Position numbers and translations under genes: made by a program. The notes beneath the pieces are model-generated. The model was not told the DNA's origin and did not search any database. It saw nothing but the letters and a program-made list of their open reading frames with translations. Source: Nyssa sinensis (Eukaryota; Streptophyta; Magnoliopsida; Cornales; Nyssaceae). From it: a stretch of 64,000 nucleotides of DNA. The first letter of the stretch is position 1; each line of letters starts with the position of its first letter. Shown piece after piece: positions 34,467-46,040 of this stretch. Location: assembly GCA_008638375.1 (NCBI GenBank), contig CM018049.1, positions 1,474,001 to 1,538,000 of the forward strand, in the 5' to 3' direction.

Positions 34467-37400
34467 TGTAGTACCCCGACCCAAAATGGCACAAATATCG
34501 AGGCAGTCGGGTCGGGCAACACTATATCAATTGTACTTGGAGCTGTTTAATCCTATATTTTATGAATATCAAAATACATATATACATGTGTATTAAATGG
34601 GTATATATTATGTATTTATACATTATTATAATATAGGATATATATATATATATTGTATATAAAATAAATAAATATCAAAACCTACTCCACCTAACCTATT
34701 CCTATAGGTATGGAGAGGGGTATAGGAGAAATCAGAAAATCATGGAGGAGAGCATCGTCAGCCATGCTTTGTTGAGTGTGCTTGGGGCAAGAAATATAAA
34801 TATATATTATATAAAAGTGTAGATAGATATTCTCGTGTGGAAGTGAGAAAATCAGAGGGGAGAAAAACACCAAGGAGTCTAAGTGTGTCAGGAAGAAGCT
34901 CAGGGAGCTCTCGGTGGATTCAGAAGGAGGGACGGAAGGGGAATTGGCTTACCAACCTGAGAAACCGAAAAAAATACGGTAAGTAGTTTTGTTTCTGTTT
35001 CAAAAGTTATAGCATGTCTTGGATTGATTCTAAACATAGGGTCTTAGAAAGCATAACATGAGGTCTCAAACGCAACAAGAATCATTAAAAACCATGAAGA
35101 ATTAAGGGAGAAAACAGTGATTACAGGTGTGAGAGAATAATCGGTTCTTTTATATTTCATGCATAAAAACTCGATTTAAATGACCTAGAACTCATCCCAT
35201 AAGGTGCAGGAGATTATTAGAAAAGATTTGAATTAAAACCATGAGAAAATCATAAAGAAAACCCAGCTCACCGGAAACTGGGTACAGTGATCGGAAAACT
35301 GAAAATGGGTTTTGAAAAACCGTGGCAACCGAGGTCCAAAGCTAGTTTAAATTAATTATTAAAACGTTAGGATACCTTTGGTACAAAAACCGTAAATTTT
35401 GGGCTTCAAAATGACGTAAAATGGTGGGTTGACCGAGATTCCGGTGACCGGAATTGACAGGGGTGATCGGAGAAGACCACCGGAAAAACGGGGGGCCATG
35501 TCGGGTCAAAATGGGACCGGGTTCGGGTCTGGATCGGGTCGGGACCGACCGGATTTAAACGGGTCGTGACACGTGTCGTGTGGAGGTTGAATTTTAAAGT
35601 TTTAAACTGAACCGGTCGGTTCAGTTGAGGTTCAAACCGGTTTAGGGTTTTTAACCCTGAACCAGTGGGTTCAGACCGTAACTCTGGGAAATTGCAAACC
35701 GGCCCAAAACTTTGAGGAAATGCCACTGTTGCCCAAAACAGAAAACTAATAAAATATTAAATTTTTTCAAAAATGCCCCTAATCCAAAAATGAGTCAAAT
35801 GAAGTCCAAATGGGACGAATGAATAGTCAAACTTTATTATCTCGAGTATTCCGGATCTAATGGTGGGACCCGTTTTACGAGACGGGACTCCGAACATTAA
35901 AATACAATGAGAACAAGTCTTAAAATGACCAAAATACCCCTGTGTCCTGACAAGGCAAGTTATATGGGTATTCTTACTATCTCGGACCCACTGAATCCAA
36001 CGGTGAGGTCAAAATTATAAAAAGAGGTTCCGGGAATAAAAGTACCTATAAAGTACAAAAGACGGTTTTGCCATTTTTAATCCGGACGTCCGATTTAAGA
36101 TCTGTAAAAGCCTAAACTTATTTTATTCGACGTTCCGAATACAATGACGACATCTAAATCAGTAATAGAGATACCGATAGCCAAGATTAGCAAATTTGAA
36201 TATCGAGTATGGTTCGATTACAGTTATAGACTGAGTTATTTTCAATTGACAAGCACGTCAAAAGAGAAGGGGAAGGAGACTTTAATTAGTTGAACTACTG
36301 AGAATCATTTTTGAAGTAAGTAATTCTGACGCTTTAATATGGGTTATTCCCAGCCAGTCACGTTATTGTTCATATGCTGCCAATTTGTACTCCATTACTA
36401 CCTGATGCACTTGATTTGAGCCAATCGACTTGTAGATATCAGTTTACCTGATTTTGGATTTGATTTGCTTGCTCACATCACTTTGAGATTGATCATTGAT
36501 ATTTGAATATTATTACACTATCGTACCATGACCTAGTCTTGAGATACATTCTACTGATTCCATACACTTCGTGTTTTGTTGTTTGTGATATCAAATGTTG
36601 GTACGATTGTACATCTTGTATGGGATTTTGTCGGTCATGATATTTGGTGTGTACTCGGGGTTGTGCTCAGTCACAGTGACCCATCTATTCACAGATTACG
36701 TGGGGGAAAAGACCCATTAGGGTCTGTTGTGTCCTACGGGACCTATATTGAAAAGAGCTCTAACGCTTTTCAGAGAGCCCGAGGAACCGTGGCGGATCTG
36801 AGCATGCGTTTTAGTGGGATATGCCGGGCCCCAGGGTAATTCACGTATATCTGGGTTACTTGAACTCGATATTGACTTATTATTGTTTCCATTGTATGAT
36901 CATATTTTTATACCCTGTGAAATGATCATATTGTTGCAAGCATGGTATATCTTTGATTGGCTAATGTATTGTTGTGGCAGCAATCCATCATGATAGGCCA
37001 GATCCCAATTTCATTTGGCTTTGTTATTGACTCTTGTGTTATATTGTGGGATATGCCTTTTGGACCCTCGGGTCGATACCTTGCACATTTTTGGTGACTG
37101 GCTATGCCTTCATTATTGCCCATATTGGCTATCTGTCATTCTTTGTTCTATCATTTCATCGGACAAACCCGAACCCACATTAAGGCCAGGAAATTACTTA
37201 TTGGGCTATTAGCTCACCCCTTCTCCCTTAAATTTTTCAGGACAACAAGAATTCGGGGAACCCTCAAGCGCTCCAGGGATTTAGACGCTGCTAGTTACTG
37301 GTAGCTGTTTGGGCGAGTTTTGTATTAAGTTAAATATTGTCAGGTCTTAATACTCCCATGTCACCACGGTCCTGTTTGTTGGTTTTGTTTTTGAAGGATC

Positions 37401-37599
37401 TGTATTTAACACTTATAATTTTTTTGGACATGCATCAAATGGTGAACTAATTGTGCTACTAGATATTTTAATGATTAAGAAATGCTTTTGTTAAAACTTA
37501 CCCAGCATTTCAGATCCTTTTGGACGGGGAACAGCCCACGGGCCGCAGACCCGGGTCACGGACCCCTAATCCGCATAGGGTGGGTTCTGGGTCGTGACA
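34467..37599 (+). repeat. Solo LTR, 3133 bp, inserted in the gypsy-M 3' LTR
   Basis: TGTAGTACCCCGACCCAA to TTCTGGGTCGTGACA, with perfect target duplications GTTTT at 34462..34466 and 37600..37604. The first part resembles the LTR at 33098, whereas the 3' part (from about 36340, 'ttattcccagccagtcac') matches the family of 156..3862 and 47107..57318, so it looks like a mosaic of two LTR subfamilies. No primer site, coding region or second LTR. Confidence 0.92.
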
Positions 37600-37746
37600 G
37601 TTTTGGTTTGAAATTGTTTTAAAATAAAGTTACTTGAGGGTTCTTTGGCTATTAGTTTAAGAAATTAAGTTAGTTATAGGAAATGAGGATTGGATAACCT
37701 GTCCTCAATTTGGGCATTGTCCACTATTTGGGTTCAAGGGCTTGAG

Positions 37747-37838
37747 AAAAAAAAATGGTGTAGAGGCGCAGCCCCTGCGTATTGAACCCCTGACCTCATG
37801 GAAGAGAAGCCCAAGCCCAAACCATTTTGACAGGCAAG
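37747..37838 (-). other. tRNA-like segment with T-run, antisense inside an LTR
   Basis: Minus strand: a TGCCTGTCAAAATGGTTTGG stretch homologous to the A-box region at 21582..21601, then GGTTCAATACG (B-box-like, 37788 to 37778), then a T9 run (37755 to 37747). The LTR is on the plus strand, so it is again antisense. Confidence 0.4.
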
Positions 37839-37860
37839 CTCGTGTTAACCATTTCACCTA

Positions 37861-37896
<36 letters not shown>

Positions 37897-39530
37897 AAAT
37901 CATATTTAATTAATTTAATAATAGTAAAATAATGCGAACCCAAATTAAATAAGTAATTAGTGTATTTTGACTATCTCAAATATTCTGAGACCAATGAAGA
38001 GGTCCGTTTTACGAGGCAAGACTTTGAAAAATAAAAGACACATAAAAGTGCAAAATGACCATTTTACCCTTTTTAGCACAGATGTCCGAATTGAATTCTG
38101 CGAAAGCCTAAACTGACTTTCTTCGATGTTCCAGATTCAATAGTAGAGAGTCTATTTTAGTAAAAGAAAAACTTATACCATAGAGGCATAAAATTTGATG
38201 AATAGCATAATTCATATAGCGATAGATTGAGACGTATTTTATGAATCTTAGGAACACCGAAGGGCAAGGAGAAGGCAATCTAGATCCTTTTATTTTATAG
38301 ACAATAAAAGGTAAGTAAAATTCGATCTCTGCATGTGTTACCTTCCAGCCATGTCAATAGTTATTGTACATATTGCTATTTGTATTCTATACCAACCAGT
38401 ATTTATTTAGCCACATTGATATTGGCCTATCATGTGGGAAATAATTATTGATTCTATATATATCTCGATCATGATTGTACACTTGTGCATAGATTTCTTT
38501 TTGTACACTTGTACACTTATACCTAGGGTTGTAAAGGCCAAATAGTTATATTTGAAGCAGTCTAGTAACTATAGCCTCGAAAACTATCGTTACGTCAGAT
38601 TGCCTAGAACCAGTTATGATTCCACCATACTTTTCGTGGAAGATATCATGATCCTGATATATTATTAGTACCGAATTTGTGCTCAGCCACATCTCCATCT
38701 GATGCTATTTATGACCTTCGGGTCCAAGTTCCGAGTGGAACATTTGCTACGTTACTACACAAGGCATGGGACGTGGAGTCACATTGTATACAGAGCAAGT
38801 ATTCATATAGCCCGTGTGGAACTAAATACGAGCTCAAGGAGATTTTCAGGCCCCACTAGTGCATCTCTAAGTTTTAGTATCACTATCCTTTATTGTTGAT
38901 TTCATAGCTTGATCATGTTATATTATTATGAATGATCATGAGACCTTACAGCTTTCACTTGAGTGCCTACGTTTCATACTTGATATAACTCATGAATGTA
39001 GCAGTATGATATTGTTAGCATAGCATATTTATTTCCTTATCATTTGACTTCTATATCTAATATTGATTTATATATTCATTGACTGACTAGCATTCTTTTA
39101 TACACTTGTACACATGGCAAAGCAAAGATTACTTATTGAGTTTTCATAGCTCAAACAGATACTACTTTTGACTATTTCAAGCACAAACATCGAGAACAGA
39201 CTCTAGAGCCTGATAGCTTGGAGGTGGACATTTCTTTTGAAGTTGCAGTGTAATATTTAGTACAAGTCTTGTAGCTCTCCGATGTTATCCACGTCTTGAT
39301 GATGAACAGTTGTTAAAGAATTTTGTATTCCGCATTTTGAGAACATTATATATATATATATATATATCACATGCAGCTTTTATTTATTTATTTGTTTAAG
39401 TCTTCCGTTATTTAGTTATTGCATGTTAGTAGCACTGATTGTGTAGCAAGTTGAGACCCTTGGTTTGACAACAGTGTCTGATCAGGTTCGCGATTCGAAA
39501 TCCGCACACGGTAGGTCTCGGGTCGTGACA

Positions 39531-40276
39531 CTAGTTGCCCATTAAGTGAACACTCTACGAGCCTCTGCCCTCTACACCCTTCCTTAGGACCACACATCCT
39601 CGTGGGGTGGATCTTGATCTCCCAAGTGCCCATTAGGCGAACACTCTACGGGCTTCTGCCCTCTAGGAACTGATTCTGATACCATAAATGTTACACCGCA
39701 AGCCCACTGCCCCAACAACCTGAAAGAGCCTACAACATTATAGCTGAAAAGCTTAAGCCCAAGTTGTTAGTAATATGACTTATGGTGTCGTATATTCTAA
39801 TCACACTACTCCCACCCAATCGGTGGGGGATAAGAGTATCATATTACATAACTATAACGGCCTAAGCCCATTGGCCCAACAACCTGAAAGAGCCTAAAAC
39901 GTTATGACTCAAAAGCTTAAGTCCAAGTTGTTAGTAGTATGACTTGTGGTATCTTATATTTTAATCATACTACTCCACCTAACCGATGTGGGACAGGAGT
40001 ATCACATTCTCCCCTCTTTAGGACCACGCATCCTCGTGGGGTGGATCTCGATCTCCTAACTGTCCATTAATCTAACACTCTAGAGTCTCTACCCTCTGAG
40101 AACCGATTCTGATAGCATAACTGTAACGCTCCAAGCCCACTGACCCAACAACCTAAAAAAGCTCACAACATTATGAATTAAAAATTTAAGTCCAAGTTAT
40201 TAGTAATATGACTTGTGATATCTTATATTATAATCATATTACTTTCACCCAATCAATATGGGACCAGAGTATCACA
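39531..40276 (-). mobile_element. TRIM-like array: three short LTR copies with internal segments
   Basis: Three related blocks of about 155 bp lie at 39689..39848, 39853..40006 and 40122..40276. Each has 'aagcccactg..ccaacaacc', 'agttgttagta.tatgactt' and ends '..gagtatcaca'. Between and before them are two copies of an internal segment with 'ggaccacgcatcctcgtggg' (39590, 40020) and 'aactgattctgataccata'. On the minus strand an LTR ends in CA followed closely by TATGGTATCAG, a tRNA-iMet-type PBS. No coding capacity. This fits a terminal-repeat retrotransposon in miniature in tandem form. gypsy-M ends at its left edge, so its left LTR is not seen. Confidence 0.75.
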
Positions 40277-40935
40277 CAATCTATTAATTCTAATGAGTTT
40301 TGATTAGAAGATTTTTCAAGCTATTTAGCCCTCCATCTTGTCGAAGGGATTGGTTGATTTTTTTGTTCTAGTTTTGACCCGGATCTTTTGACCTTTTGGA
40401 TAAATAAAAAAAATAAAAAAATTTCCAAACATTATTTTTTTAGAGAAAGAGAGATAAATCACAACCAGTCAGTCACTCAGTCACAGGCCACATCTACGTT
40501 ATTTGAGTTTGTGTACCCACTCTGCCTTCTCTCGTAAATAAAAATTAAAAATCATACCCCACTCTGAAAAAGCGGTTTGCCGAAAGCAGAAAACGTCTAC
40601 GGCGGTTTTGCAACACAGAGATAGAGAGATCTGATGTATATTTTCGCATTTTACTATTTGCGGCCTGAAATTTAATTAGCAAGATAAAACCAGAAAACGT
40701 TTTTGTTTTGTTTTTTTTTTTTTTTTTTTATGTTTTTCTCACGAGTGCCGCTCTGTTTTCCTGTCGGTCAAATTTCCCCATTTGCGATTGTGGTTTCTTC
40801 ATTCTTGTTATCACATCCTCAACTCTCGATCTTGTAGAAACGCCTTAAGGCAGCCATTAGAGGAGAAATCAAGTTTCCAAATAGGACAGGGAAGTGGTTT
40901 CATTAATTTTGAAAGGGGGGTGTGGTGGGACGAAG
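40277..40935 (+). promoter_or_regulatory. GAUT4: Upstream region and 5' UTR of GAUT4
   Basis: No repeat element is recognisable here apart from a T-run near 40714..40730. The stretch before the start codon has two open frames running into exon 1, but neither has an in-frame ATG upstream of 40936. I see no decisive TATA box; AT-rich candidates lie near 40536..40550. The transcription start cannot be fixed from sequence alone. The TRIM array ends about 660 bp before the start codon, so it may sit in the promoter. Confidence 0.5.
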
Positions 40936-43900
40936 ATGAAGCTAAGAAAGCCGGTGGTGTTCTTGCTGCTGGTGACGGTTCTTGCCCCCATTGTTCTCTA
41001 CACAGACAGACTTGGAAGCTTCAAGACTTCATCTTGTAAACTTTCCCTAATTCTTGCTACCAAAAACATCTTTTATGATTCTGTTTCTTTTTCCAAGGCC
41101 TAATTTCTTTTTTGTGTTTACAGCTAGAAACGAATTCATAGAAGATGTCTCGACTTTTGTAAGTCATTAATTTACCTGAAAATATGATTTCATTCGCTTC
41201 AAAAAAGGAAAATTACTTGTTAATTTCTTGCACTTTTATCTGCAGACATTGGCTGGCGACATCAGGCCCCTAAATCTGCTTCCCCAGGTAACAACTCTTT
41301 TAATTCCCCTATTTGCATAATTGCCCTTCCACTGAAATTTCAGATCTCTTTACAGTTTCAAATTTTTGTTTGATTTACTTATTTATCCGTACAAAGGAGT
41401 CGTCCACAACCCTAAAGGAGCCATTGGGGATCGTTTATTTGGAGAACTCTACCAAATCTGTTTTGGAGTCTGATGATTCCGCCGGAGAGAACTCTCGCAG
41501 AACTAGACAACTCACTGAAGGTTTATTTATTTATTCATTCATTTATTTATTTTTCCCCTGGCATCGAGTTAATCTGAGATGAAATCAGATTTGCTATTCT
41601 GGGAGTATGTCATTAGTTACTGTAAATCAATCAATTTGGGTCCGAGGCGTTTTCATATCTTTTTCCTCTTTTATATTTATATATTATTGTGTTTATCAAT
41701 AATTTAAAGCTGCAATTACCAGAATCAATGAAGAAGGAAACCACGATATCATCCACAAGCAATGGCAGTGAAGATAATCATACAGTAGAGGAAAATCCCA
41801 TAAGACAGGTGACTGATGGAGTGAATGAAGCAAATCAGGCTAATATCTTGTCACAGAAACCTGCATCAACTGGAGAGAAGGAAAGGGAGGAAAGACTAGG
41901 AGACAAGGGGAAGGAAGTGAAATTGAACGTGTCTGAGCATACATCTGATATTGCCACTGAAAACACGGTAAATTATCTCTTTGGTTTTTTTTTTTTTTTA
42001 AATTTGGATTTGTTGCACTGTCAGTTTCACTCCTCTTGGGAACGTTCCACCATTTGAAAGTCATTTCTAAGCTCAGCTTGTAGGTCTGAAACAAACTATG
42101 GATTCTTTCATGTTTCTGGATATTGTTATTGTGCTGGAATATTTTTGTGGTACATGGTTGTATTAGTTGTTTGTTTCTGGGGCTTTCCCATTCTTATTTC
42201 TATTCAATTCTGCTGTACTAATTATTTTCTTGGTGTTGGAAAGGATCATCCTGTAATGTTCTGAGTATTCATTGTAGTTGTTGGATTTAGCTGGAATATT
42301 ACTTTTTGGTTACAGTTAGAATATTCTTATTAAATGGGTTTGATTTCTGACCAATACAGAATTACCCTTGAAAGATTGAAGAATCTTAATGAAATCTGTA
42401 ACTTCAAAGAAGAAAATGTTGTTGAGCACTTGATCCTATTTTGGTTACTTAATTATTTACCTTTCTCTGCTCTAAAAGCTACTCCAGAATTTGAACTGAG
42501 ACACTGGGCAAATAATTGTTACGGTCATGTTAATTAATATTCAGAATTACACCCGGAAATCTGAAATATGTATTTGTGATTGGCTATTAAATTGACCATT
42601 TGTAAACTTATAACTGCATACTCTTTGTCATTGTAATGAAATTTCTTGAATGAATGAGTTTTGTTATTAAATTTTCAACAAGTGTCTTCCAGTTTGGTCT
42701 TTAATAATACTTCTTTTGCCCGAACTATAGACTCCATTTTTAAGGATAATTAACTTGATCTTGGATGAGAGGGGGAACAAACTCACATGTGAATGTAATT
42801 TTCTATTTCCTTTTTGTTGCACTCTGCCTCCAGGAAACAAAACATGAGCAACAATCTATTCGAACCTCTGCTAAAGTTGGAATGAGAGAACCTATCAAGA
42901 CTAAAACTGTGAAACAGAATGACCAAACAGTTCTGGCAGATGCTCGTGTTCGCCATCTTAAAGATCAGCTTATCAGGGGAAAGGTGTACCTTTCCCTTGC
43001 AGCTACAAGAAACAACCCTCACTTTATAAGGGAGCTCCGGCTACGGATGAAGGAAGTTCAACGGGCACTTGGAGATGCGACCAAGGATTCTGAGTTACCA
43101 AGGAAGTAAGTATTCCCTTTAGATATATTATTATAGCATTCTGTTTGTAACATAGTCTAACTTTTCAAGTGACTTGTCGGAAACAAAATAATCTAACTTA
43201 TGAAGTGGCTTTCTGATATTCTCATTGATTCCTTGTTCAGTACGCAACAATGTAATATTTCTTATGGTTCACGTTCACGTTCTCATTCAATTTTCAATTT
43301 CCTTTTTTCATTTTGCAATTTAAATGCAGTGCCTATGATAAATTGAAGGCAATGGAGCAAACTTTGGCCAAAGGCAAGCAAATTCAAGATGACTGTGCTG
43401 CTATGGTAAAGAAGCTTCGTGCTATTCTTCACTCGACAGAAGAGCAGCTCCGAGTCCACAAGAAGCAGACCGTGTTTTTGACACACTTAACTGCCAAAAC
43501 GCTTCCTAAGGGTCTTCATTGTCTTCCCCTGCGCCTTTCAACTGAATACTTTCACTTGAATTCTTCCAAACAGCTCTTTCCAAACCAAGAGAAACTAGAA
43601 GATCCCAAGCTGTATCATTATGCACTATTCTCAGATAACATATTGGCAGCAGCAGTTGTTGTAAACTCGACAGTTTCTAATGCCAAGGTAAATGATCTGT
43701 CCAGCAGTGAAATTATCACATGTTCATTAATGTTGCCGAGTGTTAAAAAAACAATTTCTAATGGTCATCACAGGAATTCAAAAATTTCCTTTCCTCTGTA
43801 TTTTCAGCTAATAAATGGAGCTTCAATCAATCTTATGTCTGCAGATGAAACATTTGCTTGGGTTTGACATCTCAAACTGTGTTAAGTGTTGACATTGCAT

Positions 43901-45193
43901 GTTATTCTTGGCAGGACCCTTCATACCACGTTTTCCACATTGTTACTGATAGGCTCAATTATGCAGCAATGAGGATGTGGTTTTTGGCAAACCCACCAGG
44001 CAAAGCTACGATACAGGTTCAGAGTGTTGAAGAATTTACATGGTTAAATTTGAGTTATAGTCCAGTTCTCAAGCAGTTGAGTTCTCTGTCTATGATAGAT
44101 TTCTACTTCAGGACGCGTCGTGCTGATTCTGATTCAAATTTGAAGTTCCGGAACCCAAAGTACCTGTCAATCATGAATCATCTCCGCTTTTACTTGCCAG
44201 AGATATTCCCTAAACTAAAGAAAGTACTGTTCTTAGATGATGATTTAGTGGTGCAGAAGGATCTCACTGGCCTTTGGTCTCTTGATCTGAAGGGGAAAGT
44301 GAATGGTGCAGTTGAGACTTGTGGAGAAAGCTTCCATCGGTTTGATCGTTATCTCAACTTCTCAAATCCTCTCATTTCGAAAAATTTTGACCCCCATGCT
44401 TGTGGATGGGCATTTGGAATGAATATCTTTGATTTGGAGGAATGGAAGAGGCAAAACATTACAGAGGTGTACCACTCATGGCAAAAACTGGTATGCGACA
44501 TCTTGTATACTCCTTTTTGCGTATACTTTTTCTTGTCTGACTTATTGTGTGAATTTCATTGATAACTTGTGGACACCAATTGAAATGAAATCCTTAACTG
44601 AAGCTGGAAGCTGCACATCCATCATACCCTCAATCTGGGGCCTACTTTTATAATGATATTATTATTTTGAAACCTTTAGATGATACGTAGTAATAATTAT
44701 TCAAAATGCATGGCAAGTTCTTTGATATTACTGCAATAAAAACTATCCTCTGGGGTAGTGGGGATTTTTTAATATTTTGGGGGGAGCGGGGTGTCTTGGG
44801 CTTTTGTGAATGGCACTTGAACATAAAACTTGGTTATCACCTAACAATGCCTGAAAATATGCGTAGAAGTGATTAATCATTTTAGCAAATCTAAAGTGAA
44901 ACTTGTTTTGTGCACAGAATCATGACAGACAGTTGTGGAAGTTGGGGACTCTGCCGCCTGGTCTAATAACATTTTGGAATCGTACTTATCCACTGGATCG
45001 GTCCTGGCATGTCCTGGGGCTCGGCTACAACCCAAATGTCAGCCAGAAGGATATTGAACGAGCAGCTGTCATACACTACAATGGCAACTTGAAACCATGG
45101 CTTGAGATTGGCATACCCAAGTACAGAAGCTACTGGGCAAAGTTTGTTGAATATGATCATGTATATTTGCGAGAGTGCAACATCAATCCATAG
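40936..45193 (+). CDS. GAUT4: Galacturonosyltransferase 4-like protein (homogalacturonan synthesis, GT8)
   Basis: Nine coding exons: 40936..41035, 41124..41158, 41246..41287, 41397..41520, 41723..41967, 42834..43105, 43330..43687, 43915..44490, 44918..45193. All junctions are GT/AG and the joined frame is open for 675 residues. An N-terminal signal anchor (about residues 6-22) fits a type II Golgi protein. A variable, charged stem follows, then the conserved VRHLKDQLIRGKVYLSLA region. The GT8 catalytic domain starts at about residue 393 (HIVTDRLNYAAMRMWF), with DDD at 500-502 for metal/UDP binding and HYNGNLKPW at 637-645. The family transfers galacturonic acid from UDP-GalA to homogalacturonan in the Golgi. 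The close match along the length to Arabidopsis GAUT4 (616 residues) supports the name; the stem is longer here. The start is the first ATG in frame. The exon 5 acceptor at 41723 was chosen because the more obvious AG before 41710 shifts the frame into a stop. Confidence 0.93.
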
Positions 45194-46040
45194 AATGGCC
45201 CTCTTAGGATCTCCAGTTGATGAAAAAACCTCCCGGACACCATTGAGGCCATTTGTCTTTACAGGTTAGTTTCACTTTCCTCTATAGTGTTTGTTTTTTT
45301 AGGCTCTTTATTCATTTTCTTTTGTTGCCCCCCCAACCAACAAACAGACAAGAAGATAAGAAAGAAAAGAAGTGAGAGAGAATACATGGTTGGAGTCATG
45401 ATTTGTGATAAATTTATTATTGGCATCCTATGTTACAGATATGTGGAAGTGCAGGCGTGTATGTAAATGATTGGAAGCTAGAATTTTTGCTATAGTTCAT
45501 TAAGGAGTATGTCATCTTCTCAAGGTCATGTATACGATGGTTTCTTAGCTTCACTTGTCATCTCCTCTGCTGAAGTCTTTTCGGTCAAGTAGTAGTGGTG
45601 GTGGATCCTTTGAGAATAAGTGTTTTTTTTTTTTTTTTTAATTTTTGAAGTCGCAGTTTTATTCAATTGCATCTTTGAATCTGGTAGGGAAATGACTCCC
45701 AATATTTCGACTACTGATAACTGATTCGGTTTCAAGATCTGGATCTAGATTTTGTATGTGAAGGGAAAATGATGTGTCGCTATATATGTACTCTGCACCT
45801 CTGTTGGCCTTAATTTTACGTTGTCCACATTTATTTTGTTACTGATCATACGGGAATTATTTTTTATTTGTTGGGTTAAAAAAAAAGAAAGAAAGGAAAA
45901 TGGATAGCTTACAAGTTTTATATGATTTTTGATGTACATGGAGTATGGAGAAAAGGATATTTTATTTTAAAGATGTTAGTGAAAGAGCCCTACCAAATCT
46001 CGTTTTCATGTGGTATTTATTGTTGAAATTTTGAATATAA
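45194..46040 (+). other. GAUT4: GAUT4 3' UTR and downstream flank, with a candidate 3' UTR intron
   Basis: After the TAG the sequence has a good donor (CAG then GTTAGT at 45265) and an acceptor (TGTTACAG ending 45438), so an intron at 45265..45438 in the 3' UTR is possible. Several AATATAA-like signals lie around 46030..46075. The transcript end cannot be placed. Confidence 0.4.

Larger units (their letters stand above)
15424..39530 (+). mobile_element. gypsy-M: Ty3/gypsy chromovirus (Tekay/Del-like) with nested insertions
   Basis: Parts in order: truncated 5' LTR (to 16703), PBS (16707..16718), gag (16860..17840), protease, RT and first half of RNase H (to 19607), second half of RNase H, integrase and chromodomain-like tail (23224..25008), PPT (33085..33097) and 3' LTR (33098..39530). 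Insertions are solo LTR 19608..23218, copia 25014..33067 and solo LTR 34467..37599. The outer right flank CTAGT (39531..39535) cannot be matched to a left copy because the 5' LTR start is missing. The element lies in, and splits, a TRIM-like array at 39531. Confidence 0.9.
33098..39530 (+). repeat. gypsy-M 3' LTR, split by a solo LTR
   Basis: Starts TGTAATACCCTGACCTGGG and ends TCTCGGGTCGTGACA. Net length without insertion 34467..37599 and one target copy is about 3.3 kb. Contents include CA/GT-rich and TA-rich simple repeats (33420..33620, 33737..33764), a 'tcgtcgtc'-poor coding-like 5' part with no open frame of interest, a tRNA-like segment at 37747..37838 and (TA)n at 37864..37890. The segment from about 37929 matches the truncated 5' LTR. 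Confidence 0.88.

Noticed and set aside
35406..35726. Minus-strand open frame of 106 codons inside solo LTR 34467..37599
   Set aside because: It is Arg/Pro/Thr-rich text with no domain, lies on the antisense strand of an LTR, and does not recur as an open frame in related LTRs.
33098..39530. A single 6.4 kb LTR for gypsy-M
   Set aside because: The inner TGTAGTACCCC...GGGTCGTGACA unit with exact GTTTT duplications shows that about 3.1 kb of it is a later insertion.
40782..41039. Open frame overlapping GAUT4 exon 1 in another frame
   Set aside because: It opens with TTG, has no ATG, and covers the 5' UTR and exon 1 in the wrong frame; the spliced GAUT4 frame explains the region.
41701..41722. 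Alternative exon 5 acceptor just after ttaaag (41709)
   Set aside because: Splicing there puts the next codons in a frame that reaches a stop within about 16 codons; the acceptor before 41723 keeps the frame open into exon 6.
43858..44562. Uninterrupted glycosyltransferase frame as a separate short gene
   Set aside because: Its start lies in intron 7 and its end in intron 8; only 43915..44490 is coding, as exon 8 of GAUT4.
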